Positions 34,232 to 45,414 of a stretch of DNA of 64,000 bases are shown piece after piece. Made by a program: the position numbers and the translations under genes. Source of the DNA: Labia minor. Its lineage: Eukaryota > Arthropoda > Insecta > Dermaptera > Spongiphoridae. Numbering within the stretch: the stretch's first letter is position 1; the number at the start of each line of letters is the position of its first letter. The stretch spans positions 87,296,107 through 87,360,106 of the forward strand of contig OY720344.1 in assembly GCA_963082975.1 (NCBI GenBank), in the 5' to 3' direction. The notes under the pieces were generated by a model. That model was not told the DNA's origin. It made no database searches and was given only the letters and a program-made list of their open reading frames with translations.

Positions 34232-34338
34232 GCCTAGCATGTTGTTTAGATTGATCAGACGATCACCAATGTTAAGCAACATTTGGCAAGTTTAGTACCC
34301 GGTAGGCCGGTAGGGTAACCAAACAACGACCACTTGAT
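34232..34338 (+). rRNA. 5S rRNA-derived pseudogene or 5S-headed SINE (SINE3-like)
   Basis: GATCAGACGATCACCAATGT, then TTAAGCAACATTTGGCAAG, TTTAGTACCCGGTAGG and GGTAGGGTAACC follow in order the 5S landmarks TCCGATCACCGAAGTTAAGC, AACGTCGGGC, GGTTAGTAC-TTGGATGG and GGGTGACC. The 5' quarter is diverged (GCCTAGCATGTTGTTTAGA) and the final stem does not pair with it, so this is not a working 5S gene. A (ATTTT)n-like A/T stretch follows, then a complex body (34360-34515). This fits a 5S-derived SINE or a retroposed 5S copy. Confidence 0.75.
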
Positions 34339-34999
34339 ATATTTTATTTTATTTTATTTAGTTCTGGCCTTCAGAGGCGCTAAACACAATGTTTAAAAAA
34401 TTATTGCATCGTCTAACTTCGTTTCAGCTCGGCAAACTTCGGCACATTGTTAGGTTTATTTTCGTTACGGAATTTCTTGATTCGGTAGCCGCGCTCAAAG
34501 CCCGCGATAAAAGCTATGCAATAGTTTAATATTATTAACATATAGAAATTAATTAATATTGTTTTAAAACAATATCATTTGGTAAAACAAAACATCTACC
34601 TGAAAAACTTAATTTAAATGAATTGAACTGTGGCTGAATACAATATTATTTATAAAGAATTTCTTATGAGTTCTAGAAATAAATTATTTATTTTAAATTA
34701 TATTTAGTATTATACAGAGATTCTAGGAAAAAAATAAATGATTAATATTTAATATTAAAATATCAAGATTATGCAAGACACAATTTGCAAACATTTGAAA
34801 TAATTAATATTTATCTAGATAAATGAGAAGTAAAGAATCCTAACCAAAAATTACAATTTTTTCATGATAAAATATTCGTTCATAAGACCATAGATACAAT
34901 ATTTGTATGGAATAAATACAATATTGAAAGTAGGCGACTTAGAGAGTCAGAGAGAGAAAGAGAGAGAGAGAGAGAGAAAAAAAGAAACTCATTCAGATT
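34339..34999. other. Possible body of the 5S-headed element, then AT-rich DNA
   Basis: 34365-34515 is GC-richer (GGCCTTCAGAGGCGC, GGTAGCCGCGCTCAAAGCCC) and could be the element body. The remainder is AT-rich and ends in (GA)n at 34946-34976. Confidence 0.35.
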
Positions 35000-35340
35000 C
35001 AAAGCTCGGGAGGAAAAACAAACTCGGTTATAAAAGTTAATGAAAAGAAGGCATAAAGGAACGAAAAAGATAATAAAATAGGAATAAGGGATGAAGAGCG
35101 AAGGGTATGGAAAGGGAAGAAGGAGGGGGTCGAGTTGGACGAATTCAAAGCAAGGCAGTCTGAATGTCTTTGGGCGTGAAATGAGAGTACAACAGAAATG
35201 GATATCAGGAATTCATCATAAGACGCTAACGAGGATACATTCAAGCCAAATACTCATCTGCTGTGGAATAGATTAGAGAATAAAAAAAAATTTCTCAAAG
35301 AGAATGAGAAAGAGAGAGAATTCAATTTAGAATTGAAGGA
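35000..35340. other. Purine-rich GC-richer island
   Basis: Strong purine bias on the + strand (AAAGGGAAGAAGGAGGGGGT). Overlapping frames on both strands (61 and 81 codons) carry no recognisable motif and are probably by-products of the composition. Unassigned. Confidence 0.25.
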
Positions 35341-35542
35341 AAAAATTGAGCATCGTTATTATTCATACAATGGCCACATATACGGGTATCACTAATATAT
35401 ACAGTGGAACCAAATGAATTAACTCGACTGGAGAATGCAAATAAAATATCCATTTTATATAGGAACCAGTCCCATGTTTTTTGTCCAATTCTATTCAAAT
35501 TAACTTACATATTCTCGGAAATTAAAATCTTTTTATATAAGC

Positions 35543-35573
<31 letters not shown>

Positions 35574-36068
35574 AAAGTAAATTTCTTATTTGAGTGGTAT
35601 TTTGATTCATTCATTAAGAAAAAAGGTTGACCTTTAAAAGAAGGTTTGACCAGAAAAACGATTATTTTAATTTGAATAGAACATTGTTCTATTATAAAGA
35701 GAATATTATATTTAATAATTGGATACGTATTTCACTAAAAGCTTTGACACGGGTTCAAATTGATATGAAAGAGGACCTACTTTCTGTTGCATCTTAGTTT
35801 TAGAGATCACATCCACTAATATTGTATTCTATTCATTCATTCCTTTTTGAAGAAGAAAGTACAATTCTTTCCAGATAATAGAGCAATTCACATTGATTGG
35901 TCCTATTTATGTATTATTATTATTATTATATTATTTATTATATCATTTATATATTATATATATTAAAATTATTTATAATAATTGTTATAATATAAAGATT
36001 TTATTTGAAATAATAATGAATATCTGTGTATATTCCGTACAGTTCAACTTTAAAACCAGTTGAATATA
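35341..36068. other. AT-rich non-coding stretch
   Basis: (TA)n at 35546-35572; no gene. Confidence 0.5.
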
Positions 36069-36579
36069 CGAGGGCAATTCACAAAGTAGGGGGTTATGTT
36101 TTGGAATTAAGACAAAACTAGTACAAGAAAATGTTTTTTATTATATACATTTAAAAGAGCAACTAAAATACTATTTTTTTACATAATCGCCAAAAAAAGT
36201 TGTGACATTTATCGTAGCGATGAACGAGCTTCGAAATTCCTTCCTCATAGAAATGCGCCGCCTGAGTGTGGTACCCATCTGGCACAAAACTTATGGTAGC
36301 CTAACTTTGAGAAACAATTTAGTACCATAAAGTGCTTGAAATCTGCGGGAAACTGAAGGAAAGTTCGGTTATGGTGAAACGAAGGTTTCCTCTAATTTTT
36401 TCATTGATCTTTTACACCAGTTCATTTTTTGTTTTCACCGTCGTTTCACCATAACCGAACTTTCTTTACCATGTAGGAAAATAGTATTTTAGTAGCTCTT
36501 TCAAATGTATAAAAAAACATGTTCCTGTACTAGTTTTGTCTTAATTCCAAAACATAACCTTCTTTATGAATTGCCCTTG
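36069..36579 (-). mobile_element. mariner-like element, internally deleted, long terminal repeats (511 bp)
   Basis: Terminal inverted repeats start CGAGGGCAATTCACAAAGTA (left) and CAAGGGCAATTCATAAAGAA (right, inward). Pairing extends some 110 bp through TTATGTTTTGGAATTAAGAC and GAGCAACTAAAATACTATTT, unusually long for mariner. TA flanks both ends. TGCCCTTGTAG is repeated immediately outside the right end. Confidence 0.85.
36175..36290 (-). pseudogene. mariner transposase, extreme C-terminus
   Basis: Minus strand reads DGYHTQAAHFYEEGISKLVH then RYDKCHNFF, followed by WRLCKK, which is GDYVKK one frame over. Known family: mariner transposases end with F-Y-x-x-G-I-x-K-L-V-x-R-Y-x-K-C-(x)n-G-x-Y-V-x-K. 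Only this last ~40 residues remain. A one-base shift destroys the final block. Confidence 0.85.
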
Positions 36580-37264
36580 TAGTGCCCTTGTAGTTTAGAA
36601 TCGAGTACAATAGAAAAAATATTCAGGTTTTTTTATTCAAAATTTAGTTTGATCATTCAAGGGATAGACAATTTTTAATTTCAACGGTTATATGAAAGAT
36701 CGATTTTTTTTAAAAAAAATGAATCAAGGGGGTAATAAAAATATCCATATTTAAAGGATGATTAATATATGTAGTCATATATCTATCTATATAAGTAGCT
36801 ATATAATAATATTTTTTAAAAAAATGTCGTTTTTACTTTCCGTTTTCTTTAAATGAAAATGAGTCCATACCAAAATTTATAACCAGGACTATCGTGCTAG
36901 ATTATTGGCTGAAATTGCCATAAAATGATTTAAGGGAAACCTATAAAAAATAATCTCGGCGACAGTTAAGGCGCTTACCGCTTGTCTCGCGGTGAACGAA
37001 AAGAATATTTATAAGTTTATAATTACAGGCAACTCTCAGAAACGACTATATATAATTAAAATATTCATTTTTTCATTTTTTTTTTATTATTTATCATTGA
37101 TTTTCTATCGGATCATACTCTTTAATAAAATAATAAATTTTCTAACGATAACTGTTTTCATTTTTTTATTTATATTCTCTCTAATACAAAAATAACAACC
37201 AAGTTTGTTTAAAAAACAAACAAATCTGATAAGCTATGGTATGATTTTTTCCTAAAGGATATAG

Positions 37265-37298
<34 letters not shown>

Positions 37299-37534
37299 AT
37301 GTATATATGCTTAGTACAATAGTATGTATAACTACATAACATGTATAAACAAAATTGATACTCGTTCGGATTTTCTCTTCGTTTATAATGGAATTCTCTC
37401 AAAACACATAGTAATTGATTACTCCTTTGAAATATTTTATAAAAATAAATTTTATAAGTAAAATAATGGATTACTGAAACTTTTGAGATAAGTTTTTATG
37501 AATTTGTAGTACTTATTCATTGAAAAACAATGGA
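36580..37534. other. Non-coding stretch
   Basis: AT-rich with (TA)n/(GA)n at 37264-37298. A complex patch at 36880-37010 (TTAAGGCGCTTACCGCTTGT) is unassigned. Confidence 0.45.
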
Positions 37535-38166
37535 AAATAAGTTGACCTGTGGCCAGGTCCGAACCGACCGACGGTTTGAAATAAATTAATTTCCAGCTAC
37601 AGAAACAATTTCAAATAATTTTAATATATCTATTAATGTAATAAAAAACAGATATGGATATAACATAAATATTTTTAATTTTATTTTATTTATAATATAT
37701 ATGGAAGACCAGGCTGTGACGTCATGAATGGCTGGATGACGTCATATAATTTTAAATTAAGAAAAAAACAAATAAAAATGATTTTTATCGAGAATAAAAC
37801 CAATACAAAGTGCATGATTCGTGGTGATATGTAAAAAATCTTATGTGAAATTTGGTGCGAAAATAACCCTTACCTTCCTATCGTCGATCGCTAATACTAC
37901 CACTTCCGGTTTCCGGATTTGCACCAAAAGTTGATCAATTCATCCCACTGATGCATTAAGTAAATATACCAAATTTCATCAAAATCCGTTGAACTGTTCA
38001 GGCTGTACACATCTATACGGACGGACGGACAGACGGACGGACAGACATCATGCTAAAAATACTTTTTTCTGTTAAGAAAATGCATGATTCGTGGAGATAT
38101 GTAAAAATCTCCACATGTGAAATTTGGTGTGAAAACAATACCTCCCTTACTATCGTCGGTCGGTAA
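37535..38166 (-). mobile_element. Family A HINE-like element, copy 5 (near full length)
   Basis: Left: AAATAAGTTGACC with hairpin GACCTG-TGGC-CAGGTC, then ACCGACCGACGG. Right: CGTCGGTCGGTAA. The microsatellite of GGAC/AGAC units is at 38018-38045, about 120 bp from the 5' end, and both TGACGTCA blocks are present near 37720-37745. This copy shows all parts of the family. Confidence 0.9.
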
Positions 38167-38459
38167 AAATGTACATTCTTCTTTAAGAAAATAGAAAAAA
38201 TAGAGAATAACAAAGATACAATAAAAACATGAACTAATATGGATAAAAGGGATATTGATTTGTTAATGAAATAAACATTTTATCATGTGATTATATATAT
38301 AAACAAAACAAAGTTTGTAAATTGGTATAATGCCATATGTTATTATAAAACTTATTACAAATTGAAATAAAATATAAATATGGATCATATGAAATATCTC
38401 AACTCTGAATAAACTTTAAAATATAAATCATGAATATAATTATAATATATAATATATAA
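38167..38459. other. AT-rich non-coding stretch
   Basis: Nothing recognisable. Confidence 0.5.
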
Positions 38460-39165
38460 AATTATCTTTTTAATTTTATGTCTACTATGTAGTGAGCGTT
38501 TTTTTTTATGAAAATGAAACATTAATTTTAAATGAGAAAGTAAAGCAAATTTATTCAAAGTATTGTCCATTGCCTTGAACACATTTTGACCACCCTTCTG
38601 GCAATATGTGAATACCATAAAAATGTTCTTCTTTTGAAGCATACCAACCAAACACCCAATTTTTGACTTTTTCTTAGGAATTTAAGTGCTGCTCAGCCAA
38701 TGCATGTCCCATCGATAAAAACAAATGATAGTCGAAAGGGACCAAGTCTGGTAAAAACGGCGGATGTTGCAGATGTTGATAGTTATCTCGGATTAATCCA
38801 ATATTTTTATGTTTAAGATTCTTAAAATAAATCCATTTTTCATAGCCAGTAACAACTCGATGCAAAACTGATTTTATTTCGTGTCCTTTAAGCAAAATTT
38901 CACAAGTGTTTTTTTCTTTCTTCCTTTCTTCCTTTCGTTCACAATTCATGTGGCGACTATTCTCTTGAATCTTTTTCATAGCTTTTAAACGGTCAGAAAT
39001 TGTTTGTTGTGCAACATTTAACATTTCTTCCAATTTTTTTGTGTCAAAATATCATCTTGATCCAATATTTCTTGTAATTCAGCGTCTTTAAATTATTTTG
39101 GTGTTCTTCCACGTTCTTCATTAAATTGAAATTCAAATGATTTCCTAAAAACTGGTTTGAAATTA
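38460..39165 (-). pseudogene. mariner-like transposase with D-to-Y change in the first catalytic block and internal deletion
   Basis: Minus strand, from about 39165: FNEERGRTPK-stop-FKDAELQEILDQDD, then EEMLNVAQQTISDRLKAMKK (second helix-turn-helix), NTCEILLKGHE and LHRVVTGYEKWIYFKN. The canonical block is TGDEKW, so the first catalytic Asp is Tyr here. After NYQHLQ the frame jumps to PDLVPFDYHLFLSMGHALAE, the third block; the HDNAxxH block is deleted. A further shift leads to NWVFGWYASKEEHFYGIH and LPEGWSKCVQGNGQYFE, the normal C-terminus, ending near 38552. The terminal repeats were not identified. Confidence 0.9.
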
Positions 39166-40997
39166 ATTATATACCAATGTAGATATACACGTATAATAAA
39201 TTTCCAAATATATTATTTATTTAAATGAAATATTTTCTCTGTGTTTATGCCAATTCCAAAGGCTTGTATAAAATCACTAATAAAAAAAATGTGATTTGAA
39301 TATGTTTAAAAAATATTCCAATATTTCTATAAATTATCAATTGTTATTATAATATATTTTAATTTTTTACAATTTCATGTCTAAAACGAATTTGAAGATC
39401 CACTAATAAATCGATATATAACTAATTAGAAAATACTTATATGATACAATGGTATTTTGCTTACAATTAGTGTTATTATTAATGAAGGGAATTTTACTTA
39501 CTTGAAAAAATTAGACACTCAATACCTAAATATATAATTATATTTTTTTAAAATTAAATCAAAATTTAATATTTAATTGACTTTTAAATTAATATAATAT
39601 AATAATATAATAATAATAAAACATAAAATATCATATTACATGTTACATTAAACTGAATATTTTTCATGGAATATAAATTCAAAAAAATGTATAATCATAA
39701 TATTTTTTTATAGAAAATAAGATAATTCAATTATATAATTAATGTTTTATTTGTCAGAATGATTATATTTTTAATCAAACTCAAAGAAAATGATTGGCAA
39801 ATGATAATTTATATCTGAAAGTTAAAAATTCTAATGGACAAAAAAGTATTAAATTTTTTTAAACTCGAAGCTAAAAGGTGGTTGATGGATTTAGTGAACT
39901 AGAAGTTTGAAAGCAATAGCGATGTTCCTAAATCTCGAAGTCAACCAACCAGGATATTTGCATTGACTCAATAAGAGGGTATTTGTAAGAGCATTTAACG
40001 ATGAATCAAAGCAGTGACCCGAAATGTTGCTTTTTGATATTTCCTTCAACATGTTTAACAAGTCAGTGTTATATAATATAATATATCTGATTATTTTAGA
40101 AATAATTTTTAAAAAAAGAATTAATATTGAAGTCATTTTTCACATAAAACATATTTCCATTGGATTTATATAATAAAATAATAGAAAAAATATATAAATA
40201 AAATAAGGTCTTTGATTGTATTAATATTTTGTATAGAATTTTAAAAAAATCTATAAAAATAAATAATATGCATATGAATACATAACTCGTAAATGGAGAA
40301 AAAAGGATTATATAAAATAATAACACACATATTTGCTCAGAGAGAAGATTGGAGAGGTGAATAAAAATTAATGTATAAATATAAATTAAAAAAGGATGTC
40401 GAATTTATATGGTAAAACTAAAGTTTATTTTATAGTCACTAAATTACAAATAAGGAATCTTCAAATTTGCTTCTTATCTAAATATCTCCCTGAATAAAGA
40501 TAAGATCATAATCCGTATAAATATTTAAATAAAAATTAATAAAAATATACGATACTTATTCTAGCTTAAATTATTTAATAATCGAATGAACAAATTTGTA
40601 TTATAAAAAATAGTTGATTTAATTAAAATCGCAAAAAATATTATTGAATCTATTAAACTAAAAAAAGATCTTCCAGAACTTAATAATAGTCTTCGGTCCC
40701 CCCTCCCCGAACTTAAGGTCGAAAACCAATAAAATTAAAAATAAATAAATACAATTTTGAGCCTGAAAAATTCAGGTCTAACTTATTAGTAGCTTGGAGT
40801 GGTTTAAAAATCGCTAATTTTTGTATTTTCAATAGTTTTAAATTAACTTATTTATTATTAATTAATTTACTTATTAACTATTTGTTACTTTTTAAATTTC
40901 TACTTGATTATATATATGTATATATAAATTTCAAAAGTATACAGTAACTATATTTAATAAAAATAATATAATATGATACTAAATCGAAATTATATTT

Positions 40998-41033
<36 letters not shown>

Positions 41034-42164
41034 ATATGATATTATATTTTTAACAAACTACTTTGAAACTCTTTCTTTTGTTGTTAAATTGATCCACTAA
41101 TATGAAACTTTCGTAACATCTCTACTTTATGGTTGTGATTAAAGAAAAGTTTCTCTCCTCACTAACATCGTCTCCTTATATAAAAATAAAAAAACAACTT
41201 CCTAAGTTTTAATGAAACATATTTTATTTATTTTCTTTTTTAATATGTTAATAATTGTTTTATTTATCTAAAAATTATTTAGATTTATTAAACTTTTATT
41301 TATGTTAATGATTTTTTAGTGTATACTATTTAAGAATAATTAAATTATCATTTAGACAAGAAGTGAAAAAAAAAGTTAAATAAAAAAAAACTTAAAATAA
41401 AATAAATAAATAAAGTTGAAGTACTTTTGATGATTTTTTTTAATCTCTTTTGTAATATATCTACATAAAAGATATTATTTATTATCTTGAGCAAAAATTT
41501 ACTTTTCTTTTTCATTCTATCAATATTTAAAATGTAATTAAGGCCGAATAAGGTATATAAAGGATATCTGATATAAAAATGATTTCAGTAATTAAAGTGT
41601 AGGGGTTGAATTGTAACGTAATCGTTATTTAATAGTTGTAAAAGAACTGCAAAAAAAAAACAATGACATTAAAAGTGATTTAGTCAAGAGCCGAAGAGTT
41701 TGTGTTGGGAACATCATGTCAAAATACTCATGAAAAGATTTATCATCATATCATTTATCTATCATCAACTCTTGAGAAGTTTCAATCTATATTATAATAT
41801 ATATAATCCACTCATGATAAACGCACCTAAAAAAAACGATTTTGAAAATATTTCTTTGTGAATACCCGCTTTTATATACAAATTTCGTAAATAGAATTTA
41901 ACCCTTACCAAGAAATTGAATTAATTTGAACTTTTGTACAAATATTAAAAACCCATAATATTGCAATAATTTGTTTAAGTGTGAATTTATAATGAAATCA
42001 TAACTATTGGTAAAGTACATATTAGTAGGTTAGTTTGGCAACATTTCACTTACTACCATAACAGTACTATAATACAAATATATAAATCTAACTTTTTTTT
42101 CTTTTCAAATAATATTTTTTAGTTCATATTTTTTTTTTATTTCCTTTTTGATTTTACAATCTTT
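39166..42164. other. AT-rich non-coding stretch (~3 kb)
   Basis: No gene. Holds a family H repeat (39460-39620), a more complex patch at 39870-40030 without recognisable motif, and (AT)n at 41000-41031. ORFs here are low-complexity Ile/Phe/Tyr/Asn. Confidence 0.5.
39460..39620 (+). repeat. Dispersed repeat family H, copy 1
   Basis: GAAGGGAATTTTACTTACTT, then ACACTCAATACCTAAATATA and a trailing AATAATAATAA region. The same order occurs at 44335-44500 and 54360-54600. Confidence 0.6.
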
Positions 42165-42310
42165 CGATGTAACAATGGGTAAAAGTTATAGTTTACAATA
42201 TTAAAGGTATTTACAAAGAAGGTTTCATTAAACCTTTAAGTTGTTTGTGATATATAATGATACATTTTTAATTTAAAGTTTGCCATAATATAAAATTCAT
42301 ACACACACAT
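42165..42310 (-). repeat. Dispersed repeat family I, copy 2
   Basis: Reverse complement of 31050-31220: AGGTATTTACAAAGAAGGTT and AAAGTTTGCCATAATATAAA. It lies just downstream (minus sense) of the Jockey-like RT, so the family may be that element's 3' end. Confidence 0.65.
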
Positions 42311-42359
42311 ACTTCGTTTATATTCAACATTCACTCCCGTACATACACAACCGCCCACG

Positions 42360-43050
42360 GAATATCCCTAGACATTCACAAACGCCTCATGTTTGAGTCT
42401 TTGTATTGTCATAGGTTTTAGTAGGTCATTTGTAAGTATGTTTGGATGATTATTTAGTATTTCTTTGTATTTTATGATACATTTCCTTGACCCTTCTTTT
42501 ACTGAGTCAATGACAAGATCTTGTCTAATTTGGTCATTGGTTATAAATACCGGAAAGAAATACGAAGAACAATCGACTGGAAACGCTCCAGCACTTCAAA
42601 GTTTGACTCGGCCGAGGAACCCCACAACTGGACCCCACACCGGTTTAAGAATACATGTATATAATGTTAATTTGAAGTTGGTAGAAAGGCGAGATTTTCT
42701 TCCTAGGATCCAGTACAGGCCCCTCAGTCTAAATCCCAGTTCGAGTCGTTTTGTCTTGATGTGTTTAATTCATGTTAGTCTTCTATCGAGATACAGAGAT
42801 AGATATCTAAATCTAACCCATTCCTTTTGTGGTATCTCTACATCATTTAAGGTTGCAGGAGTACAGGTCTTTATCCTGGTTGCAAAGGTAACGTGGACTG
42901 ATTTGGTTTCGTTAACTTTTATTCTCCATTTAAGTTCAAATCAAGTTTAAATTTTCCTGGACGAGTAAGGAAGACTTAATCACGTCATTGTCCGAGGCAA
43001 GTATGGCGATGGTTGTTTCGGGTCGTGGGTAGATCGTTAGTATAAATAAT
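42360..43050 (-). pseudogene. Jockey-like non-LTR reverse transcriptase, C-terminal part
   Basis: Minus strand, from about 43050: TTIAILASDNDVI (the catalytic FADD box as LASD), WRIKVNETKSVHVTFATR, LNDVEIPQKEWVRFRYLSLY then LDRRLT (normally K-Y-L-G-x-x-L-D-R-R-L-T-W), LRGLYWILGRKSRLS, ILKPVWGPVVGF (normally L-K-P-x-W-x-Y-G) and, to about 42360, IRQDLVIDSVKEGSRK then HPN-x-L. Order and spacing match insect Jockey-clade proteins. There are stops after DRRLT and before the SAGAF segment, and the catalytic Asp context is changed, so it is dead. The 161-codon frame on the + strand over the same DNA is a shadow. Confidence 0.9.
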
Positions 43051-44334
43051 ATATAATACAGGTCCCAAATTGTGCTTAAATCTATTGTATTTCTGTTTAA
43101 TAATTATAAACATAGTCTTTTTTTAATAGTTAAAGAAATGGTCTTTTTGTTAATAATTTCCGTTGAAATTATATTTAACCTGTGTATCAATAAATTGACA
43201 ATACCTACAATTAAAATAAAAGTATTTATATATTAAAATAGTTAGTAATGGATTTTATTACGCTTTAAATTCAACATTTAATATTATAAAGGAGAAAACA
43301 CTGATTATATTTACATACGGCATTTTAGTAGGAAAATTTTCAGAATATTGGCAATGGAATATGAGATAAGACGAGACAATAAATTTTCACAATATCTGGA
43401 ACTGATTTCAAAATTTTTACTACCCAATTAAACAACAGTTCGAAGAAAGCCTTAAAATTCAAATTCAATTTCAGTTCAAATTTTTTCCAGATACAAATCT
43501 GTTTTCACAACCATACTCTACACAATTGGTATCCATGCTGGTTTTTTGCCTACCATACCAGTGACATAACTATTTTTTTCTCTTATATATAAGAATATAT
43601 ATTATGGGCCAAATTAAATGCTGTTGGCACTGGATAATTCTTTTATCGAAGCACTCCCACATGGATTCTTAGTTAATCTCTATGATTGTTCAAAACAACA
43701 TATAAAAGAAACAATAATTGGATATTCCCAACACTCCGATAATATATAATGGTTTAAACATTAAAACGCAAATGAATTTTGTTTAATCAACATTTAAAAA
43801 CTCGAGAGGAAAATCAAAAATTAAATTACACATATAAATAATTAAATAAAAAAACAAAAAAATAATAATGTCTAATTTCTAATATCTTATTATTTAATCT
43901 CTCTCTCTCTCTCTCTAATTAAATATATTTTAATATTTCTTAAATATCAAATGTTGTTATTTTAATAATATATTAAAATTTTATTTTTTAATTCTTAAAT
44001 GAATTAACAATAATATTAACAGACACGATTTTAAGCTCCAATATTTGTAAAGACCATCACGTGTTGATAAATGTGTAGTTACTATTAATTAAACCAGAAC
44101 ATTACCACTACGATATGCTCGAGTTAATAAGGGTAGGATTAGATACCGCTGGTTTAATTAATTCTCACTACCAATAAACATTGGTCAACAACTCCAGCTA
44201 TAGAAACTGAAATAACATGGATTTAAAGTCGAATGTAATAAATTGACAAAACTATTCTAGATATTACATTCCAAACAGTTATTTAAATAACTTTATAAAT
44301 ATAATATACATGTTGATATAATGTAATAAAAATT
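43051..44334. other. Non-coding stretch
   Basis: AT-rich, (CT)n at 43899-43916. A complex patch at 44030-44220 (GGTAGGATTAGATACCGCTG) is unassigned. No credible ORF. Confidence 0.45.
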
Positions 44335-44500
44335 AAATCCATTTTGTTGAGTCTTTTTAGGTTATAATTATAAAAGGGAATTTCATTTACTTAAAAAAAT
44401 AACATTCATATTCCAATATATAAGTAATTATCATTTTTTTGAAAATAAATTTTAAATATACTGAATTGAATTTTAAATCAATAATAATAATCAGAGAGAC
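44335..44500 (+). repeat. Dispersed repeat family H, copy 2
   Basis: AAATCCATTTTGTTGAGTCT, AAAGGGAATTTCATTTACTT and ACATTCATATTCCAATATAT, in the same order as 54360-54600. Confidence 0.6.
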
Positions 44501-44589
44501 TGCATCGAAGTAGTATTACAGATATTTAATAAACATAAGATCTATTCTAAAATTGCATTATAAGTATCTGGAGTTTTTTTATATGGGAT

Positions 44590-44732
44590 TGTAGGATGTT
44601 GGATGATGAGAAGGGCTAGATTACATAGCCAAAGTCGTGGAGTTCAAACTCAATTTATTGTTTCACAATATCTACACTATATACATTCTCTCATTAATGT
44701 TCCTATTGTTCTGTGTTGGGCACGTTGGCGTT
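44590..44732 (-). mobile_element. Partial LTR-like sequence, 5'-truncated
   Basis: Shares with 45727-45838 the end TGTAGGATGTTGGATGATGA, ATTGTTTCACAATATCTACA and GTTCTGTG...GCACGTTGGCG. It has ~45 bp that the other copy lacks and is missing the TGTGGTGCCC start. It forms the 3' end of the minus-strand lola-like frame (…NINERMYIV). Confidence 0.6.
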
Positions 44733-44734
44733 GG

Positions 44735-45232
44735 CGATGATGAGTCTCGGGGTGGCGGCGACCTCAGCACGTGTTGTGTGGTGAGGCCGTCGTCGAGATG
44801 CCGATGCCGTGTTGCGGTGTCTTCCTGTTCCTCGGGGAGCTGCGATGTCGTCCCAGCTTCATCTAAATCGTCGCCATCCATTGTCAGGTCTATGCTTGCT
44901 TCGTTTGGTTCTTCAATGTATTCAGTCTTTGGTTCAATAAGTTCAGTCGGAGGCTCCGTTTTAGAGACTACATTATCGTGAGGCATTGATACAGGCAATG
45001 GTTCGGCAATAGGCAAAGAGCGGCAAAGGTTCATATCAGTCTCGGCTTGCTCTTCATATAATTCTGATTCAAGGGCGGTTACGGTAGGCGCAATCGGTGT
45101 TACAGCGGATGGAATGCTGACTGTGGACGACGGAACAGATGGAATTTCACAGGAATTAGAGGTTTCATGACCTTCCAACTGGGTGGTGTCATCACTGTCA
45201 CTGGAACGACGACGAGGACCTAGATCCTGCAA
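44735..45232 (-). pseudogene. lola-like: lola-like BTB/zinc-finger gene: linker region fragment
   Basis: A 186-codon minus frame (45232-44672, the last ~20 codons in LTR-like DNA). It lacks a BTB domain and zinc fingers. It is a Ser/Thr/Pro/Glu-rich linker with the acidic block EPKTEYIEEPNEASIDLTMD then GDDLDEAGTTSQ. In insect lola and related BTB factors, an EPK-x-E-Y/F-x-E ... DLT-x-x-x-x-DLD-x-AGPS block sits between the BTB domain and the isoform-specific fingers. G+C is much higher than the flanks. No clean splice sites were found at the ends, so a captured or retroposed fragment is more likely than a live exon. The relation to the + strand part is described at 45208. Confidence 0.6.
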
Positions 45233-45384
45233 AACCAGGGACCTCTTATGGCGGTGAAGGATCTAGTCGTCAAGGATTATTTCAACAATGGCACACGAAC
45301 GAAAGATCAAATAATGAGGACTTCCTAAATGCCCAGGAGGCAGCTCAGCAGGCCGTAACCAGTGAAGCAGCTGGATACGCCTGA
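45208..45384 (+). pseudogene. lola-like: lola-like fragment, end of common region, opposite strand
   Basis: The + frame DDEDLDPAKPGTSYGGEGSS then RQGLFQQWHTNERSNNEDFL and NAQEAAQQAVTSEAAGYA, stop at 45382. In lola-type proteins the DLD-x-AGPS block is followed by a GSSQG...QWH...E-x-F-x-A-A-Q-E-A-A segment, so this is the natural continuation of the linker, but on the other strand. The two pieces overlap at the homologous DDLD/EDLD block (minus 44860s, plus 45208-45225). The locus therefore holds either two related copies or an inversion with partial duplication. Confidence 0.6.
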
Positions 45385-45414
45385 CCTGCCTCTCATCGCG
45401 ATCCGCAAGAACTT

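Noticed and set aside
35000-35276. Overlapping ORFs on both strands in the purine-rich island
   Set aside because: Open because of composition (few T on one strand); no motif. The island itself is listed as unassigned.
42465-42950. 161-codon + strand ORF
   Set aside because: The opposite strand of the same DNA carries ordered Jockey-type RT motifs; the + frame is a shadow.
44120-44160. GGATTAGATACC resembling a conserved mitochondrial 12S rRNA motif (possible NUMT)
   Set aside because: Only about 13 bases match and the flanks do not follow 12S rRNA.
44637-44981. 114-codon + strand Ser/Cys-rich ORF
   Set aside because: Antisense of the lola-like linker, so its composition reflects the other strand.
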